DNA from: Mesocentrotus franciscanus
Lineage: Eukaryota > Echinodermata > Echinoidea > Camarodonta > Strongylocentrotidae
Length of the DNA: 64,000 nucleotides
NCBI GenBank assembly: GCA_037976565.1
Contig: CP137672.1
Span: 32,224,843-32,288,842 of the forward strand
Direction of reading: 5' to 3'
Below are positions 43,650 to 55,600 of this stretch, in pieces. A program made the position numbers and the translations under genes. The first letter of the stretch is position 1. Each line of letters starts with the position of its first letter. Under the pieces are notes generated by a model. It did not search any database. It was given only the letters and a program-made list of their open reading frames with translations, and was not told the origin of the DNA.

Positions 43650-46600
43650 ATGTCTTCGAAGCCTGTTGTATCACCAGAAGCCTTCCAGGCAATGCAAAAT
43701 GTCGACATCGATGCCATTGTGAAGCTAGGAGAGAAAAAACTGAGAGTTTTGCTGCCATGTCTTGTTCGCATGTCGCTCTGTGCGCCGCTGGACACCAGCA
43801 ACATTTGGGTCCAGGGACGCAAGAAGCTTCTCCGGGTTCTCTCTGGCCTGGAAGTCGTCAACTCTATCGTAGCCCTTTGTCGGTCGATTTCAGTACGCTC
43901 GAACAAGATGCTTTGAAAGAAGCGAAAATGAGGTGAGTTCTTGAGTTTTCAGTTTAATGAAAAATGATAAGCTGAGCTGAGAGTGATATTTGATAAATGC
44001 ACTTTGTTTTGTTTTATTGCTGAAACTAGACTCTATTAAGAGTAAGTCTAACTCTAAGTCTAACTTTTATGCTAACTGAACTCTTTAACTTAACGTCTTA
44101 AGTCTAGTCTCTAGAGTACGTAGAGTCTAGCTCTAGAGGCGTAGAGCCAGTAATCTGGTAATGTAATGTATTAGTTTTAGACTTTAGAGGCTCTAGCCTC
44201 TAGTCTAGGTCTACTTGGTACTTGGTTGGGTAATCCCTTTGGTAGACCGAAAGCTTCAGTCTCTGATATCGACGGTTGTTCCGCTGAGATTGCATCTGGC
44301 TCCTCTGACCGCCTCTATACATAGACTGAAGTACGGCGTATGCAGTAGTGTATGGAACGAATGGTTCGGTTCGGCCGGACCGCGATGAATGAGATATGCA
44401 ACGAGATTTTTCACTCTTTACGTCTTCATATATCCACTTTGGCTGCAATATTACACTGAATATTAATTAAGATGAAAATAACACAGAAATATCTACTTTG
44501 ACTTACGATAGCTTGCTCATTTAGATCCTATATTAATGATTAATCCGAGAAAGTCTTGTAGTCAACAAGATTTGTTGTCAGCCATCTTGGTTTAAGTTGA
44601 TGAATATTCATTTTTTCTTTCGAACGTCCAATAGCTACGTATGAGTCAGCCCGGCTTGAGCCGGTGATGTTTGAATATTCATAAGCCCAATATCAAACAC
44701 GTGCTCTGATTGGCCATTGGGCTTGTTTTGGTCGGTTGACCCGAAATATATCGGGCGGGTCATGTCATAGATTACCAGTTCGAATGCATGAACGTACCGT
44801 TTCCTTGGTTCTGAGATAAAAATTGGATAATTCATATACGTAAGTCCGTAAATTTTGCATTTAGAAATAATTCATTAAAAAATTGATAACTGTACATAGG
44901 AGAAAAATAGACATAGTATTTTTGTATCTGATTTATAAATCAGAAAATTAGATCTAAATAAAGAAAATCGTGGGAGAAAGTTTTTGACCTAAAAGCAGGC
45001 CAAAATCGGCCCAATCTCTCCCCGTGGTGCGAGCCGTATGGGGTACCGTCTGTGTATGGGGAATGTCAACAAATGTCAGTTTTATTAAAGAATGACCCAT
45101 ACCAGACGGTTATTTCTGTCTATCCCTTTGGCAGCTCACTTAGGAAGCTATACTGGGATGGTAGGTGAGGCGAGTAGCTACAAGGAGTGTCAATGAAGTG
45201 CTGGAATGGTGTGTGGACAAGCACTTGTTAATTTACAGTAAGATATGCTAAGTCCAGTGCAAGTAAAAACCAAGCTAGTAAGCTTATATGATGTGAGGGT
45301 AGAGCAGCCTCCTTGAAGTGGGTTATTCCTTTTGCATTGACTGCTGAGCCTGGTAGGTGGTTCCAGATCCTTATTGCTCTTGGATAGTATGAGAACTTGA
45401 AGGAGTCGATTGTTGCAACAGGAATTACATACTTCAGGTTGTGGTCGTGTCTTCCGAAGTATGTAGCAGGGATGACAATAGTTGGTTTGGGTATGGAGAC
45501 AAGTCGGTGATGGATCTTGTAGAGGAGGGTGCATTGGTCGAGGATTCGACGTGTGTGAAGCGTGTCCCATCCTAGTGCTGTCACAAGAGCCGAGGGTGAT
45601 GTGGTGTATCTGTAATCACAGTACACAAAGCGAGCCGCTGTTCTTTGTACTTGCTCTAGCATTTTTGTGACCGTGACGCTGTGTGGGTTCCAAGCCTCCG
45701 AGGCATACTCAATTGGGGCGCACTAGGGCTGTGTAGGCTCTGGACTTTACATCCCTGGTACAGGGTGAGAGAGTCCTGCGGAGAAGACCTAGAGTGCGGC
45801 TTGCTTTATGCCGGATGGATTGGCAGTGCTTGTTCCAGCGAAGATCAGCAGAAACCGTTACTCCAAGGTACTTGTACTCTTTGACTCTCGGGATCAGTCC
45901 ATTTGACAGGTGGTATTCTCGGATGCTGGGAGTACGCTTCCGTGTGATGGTGAGGATAGCGCACTTTTTTACATTGAAGTCCATCATCCAGTTTGGAGAC
46001 CACCTGGACAACTGTTGGAGATCGTCCTTTAGGATTTGATGGTCCTCAGGGCGTTGAATCTCACGATAGAGGGTGCTGTCATCTGCAAAGAGACGCATTG
46101 TGGACTGGATGTTGTCTTGGATATCGTTGATATACAACAGGAACAGGGTAGGGCCGATGAGGGACACCAGGGTCCGTTACGATTGATCCAAATCGTAAGT
46201 CCTCAATCAATCGCAAGTCTGCAGATCTCTTATGTGCAGTTGATTGATATCAATCAAATTGATATCAACTCTTTGTAATACGGGGCCCAGATGTTACATC
46301 CCTCCATGTTGATTTAGATCCATCAACTACGACAGCCTGTTGTCTATCAGTGAGGAGTGACATTATCCACTGGAGTGAGTCACCTCTTATTCCATAGTAC
46401 TGAAGTTTGGTCGACAGGAGAAGGTGCGGTACTCGATCGAATGCCTTCTTGAAATCCAAGAAGATTATATCAACTTGGCTGTGGTGCTGTAGGATGGAGG
46501 ACCAATCGTGGACGGCTGTTGTCAGTTGAGTGGTTGTTGACAAACCCCGTCGGAAGCCATGCTGTGCATCAGTGAGGATATTATTCACTGCAACATGCTT

Positions 46601-49600
46601 CGACACATGGCTCAGGATGATGTGTTCCATTACTTTGCAGCAGACACAGGTAAGTGAGATCGGCCTGTAGTTGGAGGGGTCACACTTTTCTCCCGACTTG
46701 TGTATAGGGGTAACCAGTGCTTGCTTCCATTGGGCTGGAACGATGCCACTGTTGTAGCTTTGCTGGAACAGGAAAGACAGTGGAGAAGCAATCTCGTGAG
46801 CTACCAGCTTTAGGAGCTTGGGTGGAAGTTCGTCAGGTCCGCTGGCCTTTGAAGGGTCCAGTTGTTGGAGGCGTTTCTCGACACCGGTCCTGTGGACGTG
46901 CAGGTTGGGAAAGGAGAAGGTCCTTTCTGTACAAGATGGTGGGGCTGGTAAGGAGTAAAGACAGACTGGAAATAGCTGTTCAGTGTCTCTGCCTTGTCTA
47001 ATGCTGAGGCGCATAGTTTAGATGGAGTACGCAAGGTAGGAATACCAATGTTTTCAGAACGACATGTCTTGATGTAAGACCAGAAAGACTTTGGGTTGTC
47101 TTTAAGGCTTTCCCCGATAATGTTGTTGATGTACTCACAAAGTGCTCTGTGTACATTCTTGGCAACTTGGTTCCTGTATTGTCGGTAGGCTTTCCAAGCT
47201 GTAGAGCAAGACTGGCTGTGTGCCTTCTTGAATAGTCTATCTCTCTTCCTCATCTGGCGTTTCAAAGAAGGAGTAATCCAAGGGAGATGTCTCCTTCCTT
47301 TGCTCATTTTGGAAGGAATAAGCTCAGACAAACACTTGTTCAGGAAGTTGACAACGATGGACCAGTTTGTCTCCACTGATCTTCTCTCTGGATCTGATTG
47401 GAGAAATTCTGTCTCAAATTCAGCTGCTGCATCTCTCAGTTGCTGTTCGTCAGCTTTGTGGAACTGGTAGATCTTCCTCAGGGGTTTAACAGAGACCTTT
47501 GGATTTGCAGCAAGAGTAAAAGTGACGATGTTGTGGTCAGATATCCCAGACTGCACACTCCCATTCTCAACCAGGGCAGGATTTGACGTTACAACCAGGT
47601 CGAGGATGTTGTTGGATGAAGGTCGGGTGACTTCCCTGACTGTTTGGGACAAGGAATTGTGCAATAGGATATCCAACAGCTTCTGGTGACAAGTAGAAGT
47701 GGCTGGATTTGTAGTCGACTGGTCATCCCAGTTGATGTCTGGATGATTGAAGTCACCGGCTATCAAGATGTTAGGGTGGCTGCGTCGGTGTCTCGTCATA
47801 ATCTTGGACAATGACTGATGCAAGCCTTCGAGACCTTGTTGTCTGTTGTTGGGGGGACAGTAGTAGCTACCAATATACAGTGGCTTGGCATTTGCAAGTT
47901 GCACGTTGCACCACTGTATCTCACAGTCTAGAGAGTAGAGTCTAGACTCCATTAGCCTCTTGTCGATGGCCCTGGCAGTGTTGGAGTCCGTAAATTCTGG
48001 CGGCGGCGAGCCAGATCTGAGCGCTGCGCCGAGGGCCTCTTAACAAGTGATCTGAATTATATATTCATGAGACCCGATTTCCTACTGAATTATGCATGTA
48101 TACCGGTACGTGAATAATGTAACCACCGCAGCGATTGCCCAACACAGACCCGGCCAGTCTCACTGCTCTCACGGAGGAAATCCGCACAGAGCGGTAGATA
48201 TTACGTCATAGTAGCTCTCTCTGATTGGATGATTTTCACCGAACTTCAGTTGGGTCGGAATATTTGCCGAACAAGGAAAAGCAAGCGCCTCGTATCTGGC
48301 TCGCTTCGCTCGCCAGAATTTACGGACTTCAACAGCGCCAGGGCCATCGACAAGAGGCTAAGACTCCCTAGACTCTAGAGCCAGTCAGCCAGATGTCTTA
48401 TCTTACTTATTATAATCTTAGTAATTCTTACATTCTGTTTTTATTATTTTAGGTTTATAATGTGATTATTAAAAAAAACATGACAATTGAAAATTTTCAG
48501 TGATGTACATTTGTAAATCTTTTTTTTTTGTCACTTATGTCAAGCGAGTACAGCTACAGCAAATGCCGGATTCGGCAGTCTTATAATTAATTCATCTCTT
48601 TTAAAAGTTTTACTTTTAAGTTTTAGACCAATGCAATGGCAATGAATTCGGAAGTCATTGACCTGGCTTGATACATGAGATTCTCTGTTGGTTAGATAAA
48701 CATAGGTGTGTTTTTTTATGTTGGAAAGTTCAACCACTTTTCTTGATTTCATTGAATTGTGAAATACATGGAATCTACTGCATTTTATTTGTTGTACAAT
48801 GTGTTTCCCCCAACTAAATTCATTGAATTGTGAAATACATGGAATCTACTGCATTCTATTTGTTGTACAATGTGTTACCCCCAACTAAATGTTCTTTGAT
48901 GCTTTGTCCAGTTCAGTTCAGTTGTTTTCATAAAAAGCAAGGAAGAACATCAAATTGATCAAAACATAAAAAAACATATCCAATTACAATAGCAAGTAGA
49001 AAGTAAACATTATTTTAAGAAAAGCAACTTATTATGAAGTGTTGGGTGATTAGTAAGAAGACAGAAGTCTTATTAAAAGCTAAACCCCTATGGCTATAAA
49101 TTAGAAAACAAAATGATTAACTTCACAAACATGGTGCAAGAGATTTGTTTTTAATGCACTCAGAAGACAACGTGATACACTCATACAAATATATGATGTT
49201 CAAACACACGGCCTGATGATGAGATCTTTGTATCATACACATAATTTGGAAATAAATGTTTTTTTTTATATATTTTTTTTTTTTCTTCTAAAAATTGAAT
49301 AATCATTTGCTTCCTTTCCTTTTACCAGGCAAAAACTAGGAGATGCAGAAAACCACTTGACGGCTCACATTCAGCATGGTTTAGCTCTGGAGTTTGAGAA
49401 GAGTGATTCTGCAAGACGTTTGAGGTTACTCATCAGTGAACTTCTCTTTATATCTAGTCAGGTTAGTCATCATCTTTGATCAATACGCTGACACAGAATT
49501 GTCTACCAGTAATAAATCACATTTTATTGAAATTAATTTAGCTCTGGAATAGATTAAAAGACTAAATATGCACTAAGAAATCTCACCCTTTCTACATGAA

Positions 49601-52600
49601 ATAGAAAAAGAGTCCTGTTCACAAAATCAGGTTCATAGAAATACAACTGATTAAACCAGAAATGATATCATGGTGCCTCTCAAAGTTAACCACTATTTTA
49701 GCTAAGCACTTGAGAATAGCTAAAGTGCATAAAATGTGCCGTAAATGAAAGTGAATACTGTTACTTGTGGGAAGTTAATGAGAGAAAAAAGAAAAGTGTT
49801 TCAGTATTCATAATATTAGCTGCGTCATGTTTATATACATGTACTGTCACCTGTAAAGTGTTCAAATGTTTTTATGATTTAAATTTATCTTGCAGATCAA
49901 GGAACCAACAGATTTCACTCCCCGAACTTGTGAGCTGTTTGAGAATGAGGTTTACAGGGAAGAGGTTTCTGATGTACTCTGCATTGCACAAGCAGGTAAA
50001 AATGAACTACCAGCACTTTTGTACTCCAGACAACTTTCTAAAACCTGGGATGGTATTCTGAAAACGATTACGACGAGTCATTGGTTAATGTCTGCACAAA
50101 GCTGGCTGCGTTGGCGAAAAGTTAAACGAGACATCTTCGCAAGCAATATGGGAAGTGTTAGTTCCGCGCAATTTGTGTTTATGACAAGTAACATCATTTT
50201 CCTTAACTTTAAAGATAACATCGGTTTCAGAATATGGCCCCAGGTTTTAATTCAACTTTTTGTCAATTTAGAGCAGAACATTACTGTTTAACCTAAAAAT
50301 TTGCAGTGAAATACTAGCTCCAATATCAGTGATCACAAATCATTTGTATTTGTATTGTTGCCTGAATATGAGTACTTATTAAAAATTTAGACATGATGAT
50401 GTACTGTAGGCAATCATTAAATTTACCTTTTCTCCAATTGCAAAAATTCCACAGAAAAGGTACCTTTTAGATAAATTTTGGTTGTAATCTTAAAGGTAAT
50501 ACAAAGTTTTGGTATGGGGTCATGAATTTGGTTCAAATGAATATATTGGAAGCATATGCGATTTTACAATATTAAATGATCGTTGTCGCGGTTGAAATCA
50601 AGTCTAAAGTGATGAAATTGTAAGTAATAAACTCTTTATGTTGTATAACTCCCTCTCAAGACTGATATTACTTTAGCTTTAAAACAATGTTTCTTGAATC
50701 GACCGATTTGCTATTCCCGTTTGGAAATTATACATCAGAACTGCGTATTCTGAGGTCGCAGCTACCATGGAATGGCCTTAGGCGCTACCGGTATTTGAAA
50801 TATTTGAAATTTACCGGGAGTAGCGGTAAATTTTGATTATTCAATTTCTCGAAAGCAGAATTGTTGTAGGGGCTAAATTTTCTAGTGCTTATAATACATC
50901 CACAGGGCATCCAAATATATCAAAATTTTAAAGAATTACTATCCATCCAATTTTCAAAATTTCCCAAAACTTTGCATTACCTTTAACTTGCATTTCCTTC
51001 TCTAGAGTTGCCGTCCTTGCTACCTGTGAACAGACTGGCTGAGGTGCTGCTGAGAGTTAAGCTAGGACCAACCATGCTATGCAGACTTGTAGCTAATATT
51101 CCAGATAGCTTCTTTCAAGGTGAGCAGAGATAAAATAGTTTCACAGCAAATCTAATGAAATTAGTGATAACTTCATGGTTCAGGGAATTTTGATCTGATA
51201 AACCTTTTAAATACTCTGTGTCGGTTACTTAGTTTACACTTTTTGATGAGTAGTGATAAAGTGTAGTGATATTGTTGTCTCAAAACTGCTTTCTGGAGGA
51301 AATTTGCACACTAGAAGTGCTTCCAAGTAATAAAAGGCTTCTTTAAAATATAGTCTTTATTTGTAGACAGCAATGCCTGTTTTATTACAAATAATATCTA
51401 CAGAAATTTGTGAATTGGTTTAAACATGTCCAACACAAAAATCTTGCATACCGGTACACAGTATTTCCAAGCTCAATGATGTGTGCAAAAAAGTCTTTCT
51501 CATTCATTTGTAGCCATGAATATGGACTTACGGGTATGTTATTTCATGCACTTTTTAAAACTGCATTTGGTTTATGCACTTTTGTTTCCTTCAGTGTGCA
51601 ATGTTTTGATCAAGAGTGGAGAGCGTCAGGATGAGGACAGCATTGGTGGTAGAAGAAGGACTGAAAGCTTGAGACTACTAGCAGCCATGAATCCCAGTCA
51701 GACACTGAAACTCAGAGCCCTAGCTGTAAGTATTCTTGCTGTACATTCAATTCAATTGTTCAGCCAGAGTGTCGAACACTCAGTGTCAGGGCATTACATT
51801 TAAATGTTCAGTCAGACACTCAAGTTCAGGGCACTAACTGTATATTTTCTAATCAGGTTGATTACAACAACAATGCTGGGAGAAGATACCGTGATAGAAT
51901 AGAATCAGACCACTATCTCTAAGTATCATAGCTAGATACTTGAGCTCATAATGTCTGTAATATAAGATAGACTTCAAAGATGCAAATATTTTTGTTAGGG
52001 TGATTAACTGATTAATGTTATACAGGTTGAGCACTTTCATTTAGTTTCAGCTCTCTCTCTCTCTAGACCGTATCTTGAACACATCACCATTAATTTTTTT
52101 TTAGAATTAAAAAAATGTAAACATTTTTGTTTTTATGATTGTTTTTTTTTAGATTGAGCTATGTCATCTACCAAGTCTAGCTATAGCTCTGTATCTAGAC
52201 TATACTTTGAATACTACAATTATATTTCATATAATTCAAAGATTATAACATTGTCTTTCGTAATGCTAAATATATTACTCATTGCGGATGTAGTTTGAAA
52301 ATAATATCGCTAGTGATATTCGTTTGTCTCGCAATGTGGTCAATAAGGAATCTAAAAGATCTCGACGTTTCGTGCGCCGCTGCAACACTTCGTCAGGTGA
52401 TAAAAACTAATGTAAGCAAGGGTGCTTTATACTCTACGGGAGGACCGGCGCGACGGTCTATAATTCGATCGATAATCGGAACAATAACGCACAAGGCCTA
52501 TTGGCCGCGCACACGGTGCTCGACCAATCAGTAGGCCGCTGGTTCGGCTAATTATGCAAATGGCCTAATGGTCGACGCACACGGTGCTCGACCAATCAGC

Positions 52601-55600
52601 AGGCCGCTGGTTCGGCTCTCCTGCTGGGCGGAAGCAATAGCGAGCTCAACCAATCAACGGGCCACTGGCTCGGCCCCTCTGCTGATTGGAATCGACCGGT
52701 GCTGGCCGGCTGGACGGGGAGTGTCATGGCGGCGTATCGTACGCATCCAAAATTCGGGATATCGATCCCGTTGTCTCTGTTGAAATTATTGGGATTGAGA
52801 CGAATATTGATAGCTTCTTTTACCCTCCGTGTGTACCAATGCCGTTCCTGGGAAAGGCACTGAACCCCATCCCAGTCTGGTTGATGCTGGTTATCCCAAG
52901 CATGTTCGGCTACGGCTGAGTTGTCAGTTCGGCGGAGCCCGACGTCCCTCTTATGCTCAGTGATTCTTTCTTTTATCGGACGGGCAGTTTCACCGATATA
53001 GGATCTATCACATCCTTTGCAAGGGATGTTGTACACAATGCCGTCTCGTCTATGTGGAGGAATTGGATCCTTGGGGCGTGTAAGTTGTTGACGTAGGGTG
53101 GTATCTGATCTGAAAACCGTTCGAATGCCATGGCTCTCTAGGCGGCGCTTGAGTTGTTGGGAGACACCATCAATGTACGGCAAGACTGTAAATGTCTTGT
53201 ATACCTTCTGATCCCTGGGTATCGACGATCTCTTCTTGGTATTGTGTACAAAACGGCGTGGGTAACCGTTGAGACTCAGGTCACTGTGAACACGGGTTCG
53301 TTCTTTGCATGGCTGTTGTGGACTTGTCACTATGCGTGAAGCTCTGTCAAATAGACATTTCACTAGACCTCTCTTCACCGATATGGGATGGTGAGAGTCA
53401 AACGCTATGTACTGGTCTGTGTGGGTAGGCTTCCTATAGACCGAGGTGGAGAGCCTATGGTTGTCGTGTCTATGAACTAAAGTGTCTAAGAATGCTATCT
53501 TCCCTTCACATTCTATCTCTGGATGGTTGGTTCGAGGCTTCATCATAGTTTCCATCTCTGAAACAGATAATCTGCTCAAACACATGAACAGCCTCGAACC
53601 AACCATCCAGTTCACATCAGAGATAGAATGTGACACTCCCCGTCCAGCCGGCCAGCACCGGTCGATTCCAATCAGCAGAGGGGCCGAGCCAGTGGCCCGT
53701 TGATTGGTTGAGCTCGCTATTGCTTCCGCCCAGCAGGAGAGCCGAACCAGCGGCCTGCTGATTGGTCGAGCACCGTGTCGTCGACCATTAGGCCATTTGC
53801 ATAATTAGCGAACCAGCGGCCTACTGATTGGTCGAGCACCGTGCGTCGGCCAATAGGCCTTGTGCGTTATTGTTCCGATTATCGATCGAATTATAGACCG
53901 TCGCGCCGGTCCTCCCGTAGAGTATAAAGCACCCTTGCTTACATTAGTTTTTATCACCTGACGAAGTGTTGCAGCGGCGCACGAAACGTCGAGATCTTTT
54001 AGATTCCTTATTGACCACATTGCGAGACAAACGAATATCACTAGCGATATTATTTTCGATATTGTCTTTCGTGTTTGTTATTTCAGGTTGAGCAATGTCG
54101 TCTACCAGGTCTAGCCGTAGCTCTATCATTAGACCATGCAGTGAGGAGTAAAGCTGCCGGCGGTCAGGGTGACATGGTGAGCTTCTTGAGTGGCCTGCTT
54201 CTGGGAAGCAGCTCTACTGTACGCAATTGGTTTGCTCAGTTTGTACGCTCCAGTCAGAAGGTCAGTTAATATTTATGTGATTTCATATTTGCATCTTACC
54301 TCTTTATCCTTGTCTTTTATTAAATTTCTGTTGTTCTTCTTTCTCTATCTCTACCTTTCCAAAATCCATCTTTCCATAATACTTCTTTTCCCTGTCTATC
54401 ATAGGCCTATTCTTATTCCTGTCTCTCCTCAACATTATCTCAAGTAACATATTTCTCTTATATTCTCCACAATCTTTGTATTATTTTTTGTTTCATTCCT
54501 GTTTTTTACTTGTCTCCTTGTTTAAATCTCATGTATCATGTGTCCTCATGTTTTTTATTCTTCCTCCAAGCATCTCTTTTGGTACCTTCCCTCCTGGATA
54601 GTGGTACAGGCTAAATGATTAACAATAATTTGCATATCTTTACATATTCTAGTTGAAGCAAGAGAATACCATGTTGCAATGCCTCAGGGATCATCTTCTT
54701 CAAGAGCTCAAATCCATCACTCCGTCCAAGGAGCACTTTCGAGACCTCCCCGCCAGGAATGTAGTACAGGCCAGCGCATTCATGAGGCTCTACTGTGCGC
54801 TCAAGGGGATTGCAGGAATGAAGTAAGCAAATAAGGCCTCGGACGTATCTTACCACCTGATCTCAAATTATATGAATTATTGTTGTAGTTTTTTTAATTG
54901 TTTTTAAAGAAAGAAAAATACAATTAATCAGGGTGAATAAGGAAGTAGATATCATGTCAGTGTGTAATTGTAATTCAAAACATTAAAAAAAGAGAAGTTT
55001 CCCATTTGAATCCCACTAGGGGAGCCACCCAATTTTATGGCTCTTTCTTTCTTTCTTTTTGCCGTATTCTTTTTCTAGATGCATGGTGATGCATGGAAAA
55101 TCTGGCCATTATATTTCCAGATCTTTACCTGTTGCAAATTCATTTTAAAAATGTACAAAATAGTGCTTGGATGTAATGAAGAATTTTAAAGAATTGAACA
55201 GTGTGCTTCAAACCTATGTTAAATACATGTCATCTGAACATGATAGTCTCTACAACAGGTTAACGGTAAAGACCAGTTTTGGAAACGCCCCTCTCTCAAA
55301 AAATGAAATGGAGGCTCTCATTACCAATCATGTGAAAGAACATGTTTTGACTAATACGTGATGATACAAATTTTGCCGGGAAACCGCCTACTAATTGATA
55401 TATTTGGTAAATTATTATATCTATTGGGCCAAAAAGATATCGCACACGTGGTCGTGTAGTCCCATATACATCTTTCTGTGTACAGTGCTTGTAACTTTAC
55501 CAAGACTGGGCCAAATTTCTTATCATTTTAATGATTCCAGATCCTTGCAGTACACACCAATACTTATATGAAGATGATCAACCTTTTCTGATCGATTCCA

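Larger units (their letters stand above)
45140..47951 (-). mobile_element. 5'-truncated CR1/Jockey-group LINE in INTS2 intron 1
   Basis: Minus-strand ORF2 reads from an apurinic-type endonuclease fragment (47,952-47,400: YYCPPNN, ILIAGDFNHPDINWD, SGISDHNIV) through a linker (SFWSYIKTCRSENIG) into reverse transcriptase (KASGPDELPPKLLK, NYRPISLTCVCCKVMEH, DIIFLDFKKAFDRV). A short element then interrupts it, followed by FADDSTLY at the catalytic site, KYLGVTVSADLRWNKH, and a C-terminal region to 45,228. The N-terminal part of the endonuclease is missing. There is at least one frameshift near 45,665-45,705 and a small loss at the VPQG block beside the inserted element. The copy is dead but fairly young by its long open frames. 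Confidence 0.9.
52262..54060 (-). mobile_element. Penelope-like element with inverted pseudo-LTRs
   Basis: The insertion is flanked by a perfect 12-bp target duplication, ATTGTCTTTCGT (52,250-52,261 and 54,061-54,072). Two copies of a roughly 425-440-bp pseudo-LTR face each other as inverted arms (about 52,297-52,740 and 53,633-54,057). Between them the minus strand encodes the C-terminal part of a Penelope reverse transcriptase and a GIY-YIG endonuclease. A short plus-strand reverse transcriptase fragment precedes the right arm. The layout is two head-to-head partial copies, as often seen for this class. It sits 14 bp upstream of INTS2 exon 6, inside the splice-acceptor region. Confidence 0.9.

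Noticed and set aside
49996..50060. NELPALLYSRQL-like reading just after INTS2 exon 3, resembling the exon 4 start
   Set aside because: Similarity is short and weak, and the annotated donor gives perfect phase to exon 4; it may be another decayed duplicate but the evidence is too thin.
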